DNA of 64,000 nt from Streptomyces broussonetiae (lineage in GTDB: Bacteria; Actinomycetota; Actinomycetes; Streptomycetales; Streptomycetaceae), in assembly GCF_009796285.1 (NCBI RefSeq), contig NZ_CP047020.1:62001-126000 (forward strand). The letters run 5' to 3'. Positions 35,486 through 45,191 of the stretch are shown here, piece after piece. Made by a program: the position numbers and the translations under genes. Each line of letters opens with the position of its first letter. The first letter of the stretch is position 1. The notes below the pieces were generated by a model. That model had not been told where the DNA came from and did not search any database. It was given only the letters and a program-made list of their open reading frames with translations.

Positions 35486-37605
35486 TCAAAGCCAGGGGGG
35501 AGTGGGCGAACCGTCCGGATCCAGTCCGTACAGCCACCTCTTCTCTATGTCGAGGGCAAGTTGGCTGGCGTCGGCGCCCTCCCGGTCCCCGGCCATGGCC
35601 TGGATCCGCGCATGGTGAGCCAGGTAGACCCAGAGGCCAGCGTCGGCTGCCTCTCGGTAGAGGGTCTCGGCGCCCGCCAGGTCCCCGACCCTCTCCCGCA
35701 TCAGCGCCAGGCTGGCCAGGGCAGTGACGTCACCGCCGTCGGCGGCCTGCCGGTAGAGGGTTTCGGCGCTCGCCAGATCCCCGGCCCTCTCCCGCGTCAG
35801 CGCCAAGTCGGCCAAGGCACCGGCGTCGCCAGCGTCGGCGGCCTGACGGGCCAGGATTTCGGCACTCTCCCGGTCCCCAGCCCGCTCCCGCATCCGCACC
35901 AGATAGGCCAGGCCGCTGGGAAGGCCGATGTCGGCGGCCTGCCGGTAGAGGGTTTCGGCGCCCTCCCCGTCCCCAGCCTGGTCCCGCATCCACGCCAGGT
36001 TCAACAGCGAATCCGGATGGCCGCCGTCGGCAGCCTCCCGGTAGAGGGTTTCGGCGCCCTCCCTGTCCCCGGCCTGGTCCCGCATCCACGCCAGGTTGAA
36101 CAGGGCTTCTGGGTGGCTGGCATCGGCGGCTTTACGCCAGAGGTGATAGGCCCATTGCAGGCGGTGCCTGTCGCCGGCTGCGGTGGCGAGATTGCCGAGG
36201 TCGTCGGGTTGAGTGAGATGGGTATGGGCGGCGTGCCAGAAGGAGGCGGGCGGACAGAGTCTGCGGCGCGTGGTGCGGCCGTGCTGTTCGAGGTAGTCGG
36301 CGAGGCGGAAGACCGGTCCTGTCACCGGGACGTATGTCGCTGCCGGTGCCGGAGTGCCCGGGGGGGGCGGCGCGAGGAGCGCGTGTTGGTGCGGCGCAGG
36401 GGCGCTTGTTTGCCGTGGACGGGGTGGGCGAGGTCGGCGAAGGCGGCTTCGGCCCAGTCTTCGGTGAGCTGGTCGTAGTCATGGTCGCTGAGGTAGTCGG
36501 CGGCGGCGTCGGTGAGGAAGGATTGTGGGAGGTGGAGTCCGACGCCGAGGCGGCGGGCGTCCATCGCAGCTTCCAGCAGGGCTTTGGTGGGCGGGGTGCC
36601 GTGTTCGTAGCGGCGCAGGAGTTCGGGGGCGCCGGCGAGGTCCTGGGCAAGGCGTCCGTGTGCGTGGGCGCGGGTGAGGGCGTCCGCCATGAACCGGTCG
36701 CCGCCTTGGGCGAGCGCGGTGGCGGCGTGCAGCGCTTCGCGGTCGAAGGTGTCGGGGACGGTGAGGGTGCGTCCGGTCAGAATTTCGCGAACCCTGCTGT
36801 GCGGGTCGGGGTCGCCGGGCAGGGGCAGGGCGGTGTACGTGTCGGCGTACTCGGGCCACAGGGTGCCCAGGACCAGGACCGGACCGCGGTCTGGGTGGGT
36901 GAGGAGGGTGTGGAGGGCAGCCGCGATGCGCTCGCCGGCCTGGGGGTGACCGAGGTAGTGCTGGGCCTCGTTCAGCCACACCACCGTGCGGGGCGCCACG
37001 CGGTCGAGGTCGGCGAGCGCGGCCTCGGCCCGGGTCGGATCGTGCGGATGCCACAGCCGCCACCCCTCGGCGGCAAGCGGGTGGACGGCCTCCCAGCACG
37101 CCCGCGTCTTGCCGGTCGAGGACGCCCCGACAAGGACCAGCATCCGGCTGCAACCTCGCGCAGCCTCGCAAACTGCCCCAGCCAGGACTTGGTCGTGGGC
37201 GCGCCGCACATAGCCGGGCAGTGCCTGCTGGGACCGGCCACCGGAGCCAGCAGCGACGGCGGCAGTTCCGGCGGGATGGACTTCCAAGTCGTGAGGATCC
37301 CACTGCCCGATCGGCTTGCCCGGCCCCTCTTCCCTCGCGGGCGCACGATCAGCCTCATCGGCCGCAGTCCGCCGAAGCTGGAGCAACTCCTCATCGGGCA
37401 GGCCCAGTTTGCGGGCCAGCGTCGCGACCGTCGCGGCAGACGGAACAGGCCCACCGGGATGGAAAGCCGCTTGAACAGTGGTGCGGCCCAGTCCCGTTCG
37501 GCGGGCGAGCACGGTCTTGGTCAGCCCCTCGTGGGCCAGAGAGTCTTCCAGGCGCTTGCGCAGCTCGGTGAGCGCCGCCTCGCGCTCATCGTGTTTCCCA
37601 GCCAC
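35486..37605 (-). pseudogene. STAND-type ATPase with Sel1/TPR repeats, frameshifted at a C8 tract
   Basis: Starts ATG 37605. An N-terminal helix-turn-helix (LTKTVLARRTGLGRTTVQAAF) precedes an ATPase with Walker A GASSTGKT (residues ~160-167) and Walker B TVVWLNEAQ. At a run of eight C (about 36358-36366) the frame ends RHTSR at 36322. With a ninth C the frame joins PVTGPVFRLADYLEQHG and five or six ~36-residue repeats (EALFNLAWMRDQAGDREGAETLYREAADGGHP). These end at 35486, giving about 705 residues. The layout (HTH, NTPase, repeat sensor) is that of STAND signalling proteins. It could be a mutation, a phase-variable tract or a sequencing error. Confidence 0.75.
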
Positions 37606-37722
37606 CTGGACCCCCGTCCCATGTGTTCAACGCTGTTCATCTTCGTCCGGCCGGACCACGATGAACACCGTTTCCGGGACCTTCGGTCACGTCAACATCC
37701 CACTCTCTCTTGGGAGATCGCC

Positions 37723-37923
37723 GTGAACCGCATCGCCGTCATCCTGCTCGCCGCCGCCCTAGTCGTCGTGCTCGCGCTCCTGGCCGCCGCAGCGGCAGGC
37801 ACACTCGCCCGCCTCGACGGCGCCACGTACCCCGCCGCCCTCACGCGCGCCGCCACCACCTTCGCCGCCGTCCTCACCCTCGCAGCCGCCGTCACCGGAG
37901 CACTCGCCCAGTTCCTCCCCTGA
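37723..37923 (+). CDS. Small membrane protein
   Basis: 66 residues from GTG 37723 (GGGAG upstream). Two hydrophobic helices (IAVILLAAALVVVLALLAAAAAGTL and TTFAAVLTLAAAVTGALAQF) flank a short polar loop (ARLDGATYPAALTRA). It is divergent from the STAND gene, with which it shares the promoter region. No function assigned. Confidence 0.6.
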   Translation: MNRIAVILLAAALVVVLALLAAAAAGTLARLDGATYPAALTRAATTFAAVLTLAAAVTGALAQFLP

Positions 37924-38072
37924 ACCTGCCCGCGCCACCGCACCATTCTGTAGACGCCCCCACCCCCCACTCACACGCCATGGCAGCGACCAGTTCCCCT
38001 GCCCTGACACCGCCCACGGCCAGGCGTGTGTGCCCGGCTCGGAAGGAGCTGGGCACACACCCTGGCTTGGTC

Positions 38073-39456
38073 GGGTCTGTACGGTCTTCGGTGTAACTCC
38101 CGATCATGGAAGTAGCACCTGATGAGCGACGTGACTGTCTCTGTTGAGGCGGTTGAAGAGGTCCGGCCGGCCGAGTCGCCGGCGGACCTGCTGGATGACC
38201 AGTTGATCGGGCAGCTGGTCGACCGGGCCCGCGCGAGCGGCCTGCAGCTGACCGGCGACGGCGGGCTGCTGCAGCAATTGACCAAGCGCGTGCTGGAGTC
38301 CGCCCTGGAAGGCGAGATCACCGACCACCTCGGCTACGAGAAGCACGACCCGGCCGGTGCCGGCAGCGGCAACAGCCGCAACGGGGCCCGGTCCAAGACC
38401 GTTCTGACCGACGTGGGGCCGGTGGAGATCACGGTGCCGCGTGACCGCGACGGCAGCTTCGAGCCGCAGATCGTCAAGAAGCGGCAGAGGCGGCTGACCG
38501 GCGTCGACGAGATGGTCCTGTCGCTGTCCGCGCGTGGTCTGACGCACGGTGACATCTCCGCCCACCTGGCCGAGGTCTATGGCGCGAGCGTGTCCAAGCA
38601 GACCATCTCGACCATCACCGACAAGGTCATGGACGGGATGGCCGAATGGCAGAACCGGCCGCTGGACCCGGTCTATCCAGTGATCTTCATCGACTGCGTG
38701 CACGTCAAGGTGCGAGATGGGCAGGTGGCGAACCGGCCCATCTACGTCGCACTCGCCGTCACGGTGGACGGCACGCGCGACATTCTCGGCCTGTGGGCCG
38801 GCGACGGCGGCGAAGGCGCCAAATACTGGCTCCAGGTCCTGACCGAGATCAAGAACCGCGGTGTCGAGGATGTGTGCATGGTCGTCTGTGACGGGCTCAA
38901 GGGCCTGCCCGACTCGATCTCGGCGGTCTGGCCCCAGGCGGTGACCCAGACCTGTGTCGTCCACCTGATCCGGGCGTCGTTCCGCTACGCGGGCCGCCAG
39001 GACTGGGACAAGATCTCCCGCGCGCTCAAGCCGGTCTACACGGCTCCCACTGCGAGCGCGGCGGAGGACCGGTTCCTGGAGTTCCAGGAGGAGTGGGGCG
39101 CCAAGTACCCGGCGATCGTGCGCCTTTGGGAGAACGCCTGGGCAGAGTTCGTGCCCTTCCTGCAGTTCGACACCGAGATCCGCCGTGTCGTCTGCACCAC
39201 CAACGCTATCGAGTCGGTCAACGCTCGCATACGAAAAGCCGTCCGGGCCCGCGGGCACTTCCCGAACGAGGCCGCAGCCCTCAAATGCGTCTACATGGCC
39301 ATCATGAGCCTCGACCCCACCGGCCAGGGACGCAAACGCTGGACCATGCGTTGGAAGCCCGCCCTGCAGGCATTCGACATCGCCTTCGACGGCCGACTCT
39401 CCGTCGGCCGCCGATAACTCACATCACCCGAGTTACACCGTTGGCTGGACAGACCC
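38073..39456 (+). mobile_element. IS256-family element, type 2
   Basis: 1,384 bp. Inverted repeats of about 27 bp begin GGGTCTGT and end CGGTGTAACTC on each side, differing at a few central positions. An exact 8-bp duplication GCTTGGTC flanks it (38065-38072, 39457-39464). Its transposase is clearly different from the IS256 at 30411, so it is an independent arrival. Confidence 0.92.
38122..39417 (+). CDS. IS256-family transposase, type 2
   Basis: 431 residues. Mutator-type DDE core: FIDCVHVKVRDGQVANRPIYVAL, MVVCDGLKGLPDSI and NAIESVNARIRKAVRARGHFPNEAAALK. The N-terminal part has LTKRVLESALEGEITDHLGYEKHD and NSRNGARSKTVLTDVGPVEITVPRDRDGSFEP, both conserved. It looks complete and functional. 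Confidence 0.95.
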   Translation: MSDVTVSVEAVEEVRPAESPADLLDDQLIGQLVDRARASGLQLTGDGGLLQQLTKRVLESALEGEITDHLGYEKHDPAGAGSGNSRNGARSKTVLTDVGPVEITVPRDRDGSFEPQIVKKRQRRLTGVDEMVLSLSARGLTHGDISAHLAEVYGASVSKQTISTITDKVMDGMAEWQNRPLDPVYPVIFIDCVHVKVRDGQVANRPIYVALAVTVDGTRDILGLWAGDGGEGAKYWLQVLTEIKNRGVEDVCMVVCDGLKGLPDSISAVWPQAVTQTCVVHLIRASFRYAGRQDWDKISRALKPVYTAPTASAAEDRFLEFQEEWGAKYPAIVRLWENAWAEFVPFLQFDTEIRRVVCTTNAIESVNARIRKAVRARGHFPNEAAALKCVYMAIMSLDPTGQGRKRWTMRWKPALQAFDIAFDGRLSVGRR

Positions 39457-39484
39457 GCTTGGTCGGCACCTGGGCGTTCGGGAG

Positions 39485-40198
39485 TCAGCGTGTGGCGAGG
39501 TCCCTGGGCAGATGGTCGGTTTTGACGAAGGTATTAAGGGCTGGCCCCCAGGGCATGGCGCGGGCGAAGCCTTCGGCGAGTTCGGTGCTGGGCCGTACGG
39601 GCTGGGGTAGGTGGCGGTCGCGGGTGAAGCCGAGCATGCGGGCGATGGCTCGCCACAGCCGGGCGTCGGGGCTGATGCCGACGGCGGCGTGGTGGGCGGC
39701 GAGGAGGTGGGCGGCGAGGGGGTCGTCGGCGCCGGCCGCGAACCGCCACCAGTACAGGGCGCTCTCCCAGCGGTCCAGGGTGTAGAGCAGGCAGGCGAAG
39801 GTGCGGGCTCCGCGAGGGTCGTAGTCGGCGGCGAAGTCGGCGAGGGAGTCGATGTCGTTGGAGCGCAGTACCGTCTCGCACAGTCGGCGGACGTGTTCGA
39901 CTACCGCGGTGGGAGTGGTGGCCGGGTCTTGGACGAGGATCGGTGTCGGGCGGCGGCGCAGGCCTCTGCGGGTGCGCGGCTTGGGTGTGGTGGGCCGGGT
40001 GGGTACGGCCGGGGCTGAAGCCGGCGGTGCGGGATGGCACGGGGCGGCGGGCGCGATGGTGGCGCGGGTGACCCGGGGCGGCCGCGCGGCATCCTGGGAG
40101 ACGCGGACCGCCAGGCGGTGCATGAAGTCGTCGGTGTCGTGGTCGTCGTACTGGCGGTGCAGGGCTTGCGCTTCGGCGCGCAGCAGTTCATCCAGCAT
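39485..40198 (-). CDS. Hypothetical protein of ECF sigma operon
   Basis: About 237 residues from ATG 40198, overlapping the sigma-factor stop by 11 bases. A Pro/Thr/Arg-rich linker (residues ~45-100) separates an N-terminal helix (LDELLRAEAQALHRQYDDHDTDDFMHRLA) from a helical C-terminal domain. The latter reads like tetratricopeptide-type packing (ARTFACLLYTLDRWESALYWWRFAAGADDPLAAHLLAAHHAA). Its position suggests it works with the sigma factor, but no anti-sigma motif (HxxxCxxC) is seen. Confidence 0.6.
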   Translation of the reverse strand: MLDELLRAEAQALHRQYDDHDTDDFMHRLAVRVSQDAARPPRVTRATIAPAAPCHPAPPASAPAVPTRPTTPKPRTRRGLRRRPTPILVQDPATTPTAVVEHVRRLCETVLRSNDIDSLADFAADYDPRGARTFACLLYTLDRWESALYWWRFAAGADDPLAAHLLAAHHAAVGISPDARLWRAIARMLGFTRDRHLPQPVRPSTELAEGFARAMPWGPALNTFVKTDHLPRDLATR

Positions 40199-40766
40199 CA
40201 GGACTTCCCTTCCCCGATTCCGGGAGACCGATGAGGTGGGCGAGTTTCTTTCTTCCCAGGTGGACGTTGGTCTTGGCGGCGCTGACGGTGATCTCCAGGC
40301 GGGTGGCGATCGCCGCGAAGTCGAGTTCGGCGAAGTAGCGCAGGACGACGCACTTGGCCTGGAGCGGCGCGCGCTTTTCCAGCTCGGCAAGCGCCCGGTC
40401 CAGGCCGTCGTGGCCGCGCAGTGCCAGCAGGTCGTCCGCGGTGGGCACGTCCGCCTCGGTCAGTTGGCCGTAGCTGACCTCTCGGTCGGCGGTGCGGGCA
40501 CGGCGCCGGTAGAAGTCGGCGATCTGGTCGTCGAGGATCTTATGGGCGAGCGCGATCGGCTTGGGATGCGCCAGGATCCGGGGCCACTTGCGGATCATCA
40601 CAACGGCGGCCTCCATGACGACCTCCTCCGCATCGTAGGGGTTGCGGGTGCGGGACCCGGCGACCCGAAGGAATTCGCTCATGTGGCGAGTGAAGAACGC
40701 CTCGAAGTCGGTTGGGAGTTCGGCGGGTTCGATCACGCCGAAATCCTGCGCGTCAGGACTGGTCAC
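40188..40766 (-). CDS. ECF-type RNA polymerase sigma factor
   Basis: 192 residues. Region 2 (FEAFFTRHMSEFLRVAGSRTRNPYDAEEVVMEAAVVMIRKWPRI) and region 4 (LAELEKRAPLQAKCVVLRYFAELDFAAIATRLEITVSAAKTNVHLGRKKL) match group 4 sigma factors. It lies between two small genes with overlapping starts and stops, giving a three-gene operon. ECF factors direct polymerase to dedicated promoters; the signal here is unknown and no classical anti-sigma gene is adjacent. Confidence 0.85.
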   Translation of the reverse strand: MTSPDAQDFGVIEPAELPTDFEAFFTRHMSEFLRVAGSRTRNPYDAEEVVMEAAVVMIRKWPRILAHPKPIALAHKILDDQIADFYRRRARTADREVSYGQLTEADVPTADDLLALRGHDGLDRALAELEKRAPLQAKCVVLRYFAELDFAAIATRLEITVSAAKTNVHLGRKKLAHLIGLPESGKGSPDAG

Positions 40767-40987
40767 TGCTCCTCCACGGCGGGCGGCGGAACAGCAATCC
40801 CGGCGTCAGGACGCGGTCCGGCGGGCAGGGCGGGGGGTGGTGCGAAAACGTGTGCGCACATGTGCTGCTCATCGCGAGCCTGCGAGGCGGTGCGGACGAC
40901 GCGTCGGACGATGGCGTCGAAGGCGACTGCGGTCATCCGGCAGGCGCCGGCCACTGCCAGCGCGTGCCAGGCCCAGTGAAGCCCCAC
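40763..40987 (-). CDS. Small hypothetical protein upstream of ECF sigma
   Basis: A 74-residue protein starting MGLHWAWHALAVAGACRMTAVAFDAIVRRVVRTASQARDEQHM, with a Pro-rich tail. The stop overlaps the sigma start by four bases, so it is translationally coupled. The first half could be a weak amphipathic or membrane-associated helix. It may regulate the sigma factor; that rests on position only. Confidence 0.5.
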   Translation of the reverse strand: MGLHWAWHALAVAGACRMTAVAFDAIVRRVVRTASQARDEQHMCAHVFAPPPALPAGPRPDAGIAVPPPAVEEQ

Positions 40988-41299
40988 GGACCCTCCTTCT
41001 TCTTCAACTCAGCCCGAGCAGCGAGTTGTTGCTGCGCGGGGAGGGCCGTGCGGCCCTCACCCCCTTCACCGTTGCGGGACCCTCCGCGAGTTAACTCTGC
41101 GGCACGTGTTCTTGACGGAGCGCAACCGTCCACTTGTGACCCAGCGTGCGACCTGCACGTACCTAGCGTGCTGTGAGCGACATCACGTTTGTCGCTCAAT
41201 TGTTCGCCAGGGCTCGCCACCCCTAGCCACCCCGCACCAGCGCCAGCACCAGGCCACCCTGAGCCGCACGCCAGCGCACGCCCCGCCTTCGCCTCGAGG

Positions 41300-41696
41300 C
41301 AGCTCCGGCGCCGCCCGGACGGTCCGTCACCACGAACCACTGATCGACGGGGTCCCTCTCCCGGGCCAGACCGACCGCGAACTCGGGCGCACCGACGCCT
41401 CCCGCGATGGGATGCAGCGCGTCGCCGACGGCGGCGGCCGCCTCGCCCCCGACGCCCGCCGCGGCCTGACCCACCTCGCCCGCATGAGCAGCGACTTCCC
41501 CGCCACGCTCGAAGCCGCCCGCACCCTCGGCGCCGAAGGGCGCCAGCACCGCGTCCTCGGCGACATCTGGTGGCCCCAGGGCGACCTTCACCGCGCGGCC
41601 GCCGCCTACGAAGCCGCCCGCACCCAGGCCGAACAGGAAGCAGTCGCCGGCGAGCGGGCCATCGCCCGTGCCCGTTCGTCTTGGCGTCGACGATGA
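41300..41696 (+). pseudogene. TPR-protein C-terminal relic
   Basis: The plus-strand frame contains DFPATLEAARTLGAEGRQHRVLGDIWWPQGDLHRAAAAYEAARTQAEQEAVAGERAIA. This resembles the last repeats of the large ATPase/TPR regulators of Streptomyces. It ends in an odd basic tail at 41696, and the upstream part lacks a start or recognisable domain. I regard it as a fragment. Confidence 0.4.
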
Positions 41697-41864
41697 CCGC
41701 CACCGCCCGGCGCCGCGCACGACAGTTGGCCTGCCGGTCCCTGAAGGGCAACGCAGTCCAGGGCCTGGGCCGTGAGCACCTTCGTGGCATCGGGTCTCGC
41801 GCCTTGTGCCGCGGCAGTTCCGATCACGGCGTCCGACCAGGCGACTACGGCACGGCCAAGGAGG

Positions 41865-42461
41865 TCAGTCGGGTTGGTTGTCGGAGGTGTAGGTGAGGGG
41901 GTAGGTGGTGGTGTACTCCTCCACCGGCACGTTCATTTGCGCGGCGTACTCGGCCTGGGCCTGCCGGTCAGTATCCGTGATCTCCGGGTGCACGCTGGGC
42001 GCCTGGGGAGCGCGCCAGAGCTGGACGAGGTGGCGTTCGCCGTGGTCGCCGATGCCCGGTTCGGGGTCGTCGGCGTGGCAGTACAGGCGCATCCGTACCC
42101 ACTCCTCGCCCTCATCGGAGGGCGGCATCTCGAGCGGGGGTTCGTCTTCTGGCCAGGCATCCCAGAACTCGCTCCTGATGACGGCGAGGCACAGTTCGGG
42201 GTAGTCGGCGCGCAGGCTGATCTCTTCCGACGGCTCCCAGTCGTTGCCGCGCTCGAGTGCCGGCGGGCCGTCGTGGACCTGGATGATCATCTGCACGGGA
42301 CCGGTGTCGGTGGTGGGCATCACGATGGCGTTGCTGTCGGTGGCCAGGCCGCACCGCCAGCCGAACGGCATCTCCTTCGGCCAGTCGTAGTCGTCGTCGA
42401 ATCCGATGAGGTAGCCGTTCTCTCCCACATCGATGGTGAACGTCGCTTCACGGACCAGCAT
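41865..42461 (-). CDS. Acidic cytoplasmic protein paired with a secreted nuclease (putative inhibitor), copy 1
   Basis: About 198 residues from ATG 42461 (AAGGAGG upstream). Strongly acidic, with no signal peptide or membrane helix. Conserved blocks shared with the protein at 51259-51813 are GYLIGFDDDYDWPKEMPFGWRCG, WVRMRLYCHADDPEPGIGDHGERHLVQLW and PSVHPEITDTD. Both proteins directly follow a NucA/NucB-like nuclease gene in the same orientation. Known parallels are Anabaena NuiA and Bacillus ComJ (Nin), acidic inhibitors of NucA-type nucleases, but I see no sequence similarity to them. Inhibitor function is inference. Confidence 0.6.
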   Translation of the reverse strand: MLVREATFTIDVGENGYLIGFDDDYDWPKEMPFGWRCGLATDSNAIVMPTTDTGPVQMIIQVHDGPPALERGNDWEPSEEISLRADYPELCLAVIRSEFWDAWPEDEPPLEMPPSDEGEEWVRMRLYCHADDPEPGIGDHGERHLVQLWRAPQAPSVHPEITDTDRQAQAEYAAQMNVPVEEYTTTYPLTYTSDNQPD

Positions 42462-42554
42462 GAGACAAGCCTCCTTCAGCGGAGAAGGGTGCTCTCTTGC
42501 CCCGGTAGAAGCGGGACAAGGGGGCACCCTGACTGGCGGGGAGTCTAGCGGCGC

Positions 42555-43601
42555 TCAGACGATCACGTAGAACGGGTCGCCGTCCATGACGTGCATCTTG
42601 CCGCGCCAGGCGGTGATACGGCCGCCCTGGCTCCGGTTCTCCTGGATGTGCACCCAGGTGATTTCCCGCTGGTTGGCGGGCAGGTGGGTGCCGCCTTCCT
42701 TGGTCGAGGCGAACGGGTACTCGTCGCACGAGGTGCGGCCGGCGCGCTGCATGTCCGGCGGAGCCTTGGTCGGGCATACCGCCTTGCGGTTGTTGTCCTC
42801 CTGCGTCGGGTTGATCATCCAGTGCAGCGGCTTGCCACCGTAGGGGTCACCGTAGTGGCCGCCGCTGGAACGCAGCCTGCGGATCCCGTCGTCGATGTAG
42901 GGGATGCCGACCATGCTGACCGCGGTGGGCACTTCCGGAATGGCGCACCCGGACCGGCTGGCCCGCTTGCTGCCGTAGTAGTTGTCGCACCGGTAGACGA
43001 CCGAGTCGTAGGAGACGCTGCCAGGGGTGTAGCCGGGCTTGGTGAAGGTGTACGTGTAGTGCGTTTTCGCCTTGGCGTTGACATGGCCCTTGGGGATCGC
43101 CCCGGTCTTGTAGTCGACGCTGCCGCTCGCCGCACCGCTGCTGAGGATGTGACCCTGCGGGAAATGCACCGCGGCCTTCGTCCCGCCACCGGACGCAGCA
43201 CCGATGTCGACAGCCACTCCCGAGCCCGCGCGGGTGGTCCGCGCCTTTGAGACGGTGAACTGCTCCGACCAGTTCGCGGAGTTCACCTTGAGGGTCATTT
43301 GGTGCTTGACGTCGAAGTCAACGGTGCCTTCGATTTCGGGCTTCCCGTCGATGACCTTGATGACGTCGACGTGGATGGAAACCCACTCGCACTCGCTGTA
43401 CCGGTTGATGGTGATCTTGTTGATTGTGCAGGTGGCGTTGGACGCCGGACCGGCAGCGAGTCCGTTCACCTGAGACCGGGCTGATCCGATGGTGCCCCGC
43501 AGCTGCCCGGTACCGGACTGGTCTGCCAGGGCCGACGGAGCGGCTGTTCCCAGCAGACCCAGCGCCACGGCCCCCGTGGCGAGCGCAGCTCTGATTTTCA
43601 A
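42555..43601 (-). CDS. Secreted NucA/NucB-type deoxyribonuclease, copy 1
   Basis: About 348 residues. I prefer TTG 43601 (AGGGGG six bases upstream) over ATG 43625. A signal peptide (KIRAALATGAVALGLLGTAAPSALA) is followed by a beta-rich domain with CTINKITINRYSECEWVSIHV and paired cysteines. The C-terminal domain carries the NucB-like signature CDEYPFASTKEGG, with GKPLHWMINPTQEDNNRKAVC before it. The D/E/H-type active site of this family cuts DNA outside the cell. All core residues appear present. Paralogue at 50116-51179. Confidence 0.8.
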   Translation of the reverse strand: MKIRAALATGAVALGLLGTAAPSALADQSGTGQLRGTIGSARSQVNGLAAGPASNATCTINKITINRYSECEWVSIHVDVIKVIDGKPEIEGTVDFDVKHQMTLKVNSANWSEQFTVSKARTTRAGSGVAVDIGAASGGGTKAAVHFPQGHILSSGAASGSVDYKTGAIPKGHVNAKAKTHYTYTFTKPGYTPGSVSYDSVVYRCDNYYGSKRASRSGCAIPEVPTAVSMVGIPYIDDGIRRLRSSGGHYGDPYGGKPLHWMINPTQEDNNRKAVCPTKAPPDMQRAGRTSCDEYPFASTKEGGTHLPANQREITWVHIQENRSQGGRITAWRGKMHVMDGDPFYVIV

Positions 43602-43940
43602 CGTGTACCCCCTGTGTTGAAGCATCCGACAGGGGCCCAGCGGTCAACTCTGCGCTACCCCTGTCGCGTTGGCGGCATACAAGCACGCCGGCCCCACAGA
43701 GCGCATGCCGTTTTGACCGGTATCAGACAAAGATGAGCCGTGAACGACAGGGCAGAAGACGATGTGACCAGCAGACAACCGTGGCCACCGAACAACCCCA
43801 GCCACAACCAGCCCGCCACAGTCGGCCCGGAAACGCTGGTCAGATCGTCGGCCCCTGGCTTTCCCGCCCGAGCCCGCCTGGCAACGCGGCAACGGAGATC
43901 CGGCGGATTCCCACCGGCCTTCTGCGTGCCGTAAGGACGT
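43602..43940. other. Intergenic region upstream of the nuclease
   Basis: No gene recognised. The part near 43600-43700 should contain the nuclease promoter. Short open frames here lack ribosome sites and family resemblance. Confidence 0.35.
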
Positions 43941-45191
43941 CTACGAGCCCACCAAGTAGGCCTTCTCCCCCACCATCAGCGGGGCATCTGCCGGTCCCTT
44001 GATGTACGGGCCGCGCCAGATCACCCGATGCTCCTGACGGCTGGGATACCACTGCCTCACCTTGTGCATCCGCACCGGCCACCGGTGGTGATACACCCGC
44101 TTGGCCTCCCCCGCCGCATCCGACGGCCGGGGCGAGGGCGCAGCAAGCCGGACAACCCGCACATCCGGGTCCTGCGGCCCAGAGCCGTCGCCACCGGTCG
44201 CGGCCGCGCGCGCAGAACCGGCCTGAGACGGGCCGACGGCTGTCACGCCCTGAGCGATCAGGCGCCAGAAGGCGAACATGTAGCGGCCCACGAAGTCGTC
44301 GTACGGGTCCTCCACATGGCCGCCGCCCCACTCCCCGATCTCAGCGACCGGCTCGGAACGCCACTGTGATGCCTGAGTAAGGGCCCTCTGCATCTGGCGG
44401 TGGCGCTCGGACAGATCCGCGAGCATCTCACTGCTCTCCTCTGCCAGGCACGCATCACCCCGCATCCCGTACATGCCGTCCGGCATCAGCGGTGGCAGCG
44501 GGTTTCCGGACGCGCACGCCTGGGCGACCGCCTGTTGCCACCCGGGCGGCTGGACCGGCCCATCGCGGTCGATGAACGTCGTCACCCGCACGCCGGGGTA
44601 CTGGGCGGTGGGCAGGATCTGGTGCTGGGTGACGAACTGCCAGCCGAAGGCCCTGGTGTCCGACAGGGAGCCGGTGCGGTTGACGACCACGACGGGCTCG
44701 GGCAGCACCAGCAGCCCGGTGGGCACGAGGATGTCCTGGTCGCGGTCCAGGGTGCTGACGTCGGCCGGCTCGAGAGTGGCGGCCGCGGCCATGACCGCGG
44801 CGTGCGCGGCCGGGGAAATGACGAGGACCTCCGCCTGCCGCAGCAACTTCCCGATCTGTTGTGTCTGCCACGATGCAGCCTCCGCGGCCGCCCGGGGCCA
44901 CGGAGGCCGGTACCCCTGCTTGCCCAGCGTCATCGATAACGCCGCGTCCCACTCGATGCCTTCGGGCTTGTCCGCCAGGTCCGCGAGATCGCTGTTGAGC
45001 AGCACGGTGTACAGCTCGGTGACGACGTTGTCCATGTTGGAGGCGAGCGTCATCTGCACCCACGGGTTACCGGCCAGATGCCGCTGGGTCTGCTCCCGCA
45101 GCCGATGCGCCGCCCGTGCCGCGCCAACCGCCGTCCACTGCCCGGCCTTGTCCCGGCTGCGCTCCCGCTTGCCCCGGCTTGCCTTTCCCAC
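43941..45191 (-). CDS. Conserved hypothetical protein
   Basis: 416 residues starting MGKASRGKRERSRDKAGQWTAVGAARAAHRLREQ, a basic N-terminus like that of SEC-C-linked proteins. A large globular body contains DQDILVPTGLLVLPEPVVVVNRTGSLSDTRAFGWQFV and YDDFVGRYMFAFWRLIAQGV. The C-terminal segment RVYHHRWPVRMHKVRQWYPSRQEHRVIWRGPYIKGPADAPLMVGEKAYLV is strikingly basic then beta-rich. Similar endings occur in Streptomyces proteins of unknown function. No signal peptide. Confidence 0.65.
   Translation of the reverse strand: MGKASRGKRERSRDKAGQWTAVGAARAAHRLREQTQRHLAGNPWVQMTLASNMDNVVTELYTVLLNSDLADLADKPEGIEWDAALSMTLGKQGYRPPWPRAAAEAASWQTQQIGKLLRQAEVLVISPAAHAAVMAAAATLEPADVSTLDRDQDILVPTGLLVLPEPVVVVNRTGSLSDTRAFGWQFVTQHQILPTAQYPGVRVTTFIDRDGPVQPPGWQQAVAQACASGNPLPPLMPDGMYGMRGDACLAEESSEMLADLSERHRQMQRALTQASQWRSEPVAEIGEWGGGHVEDPYDDFVGRYMFAFWRLIAQGVTAVGPSQAGSARAAATGGDGSGPQDPDVRVVRLAAPSPRPSDAAGEAKRVYHHRWPVRMHKVRQWYPSRQEHRVIWRGPYIKGPADAPLMVGEKAYLVGS

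Noticed and set aside
41223..41720. A 165-codon Gly/Ala-rich minus-strand frame
   Set aside because: Antisense to the TPR-like relic; composition is typical of a shadow frame.
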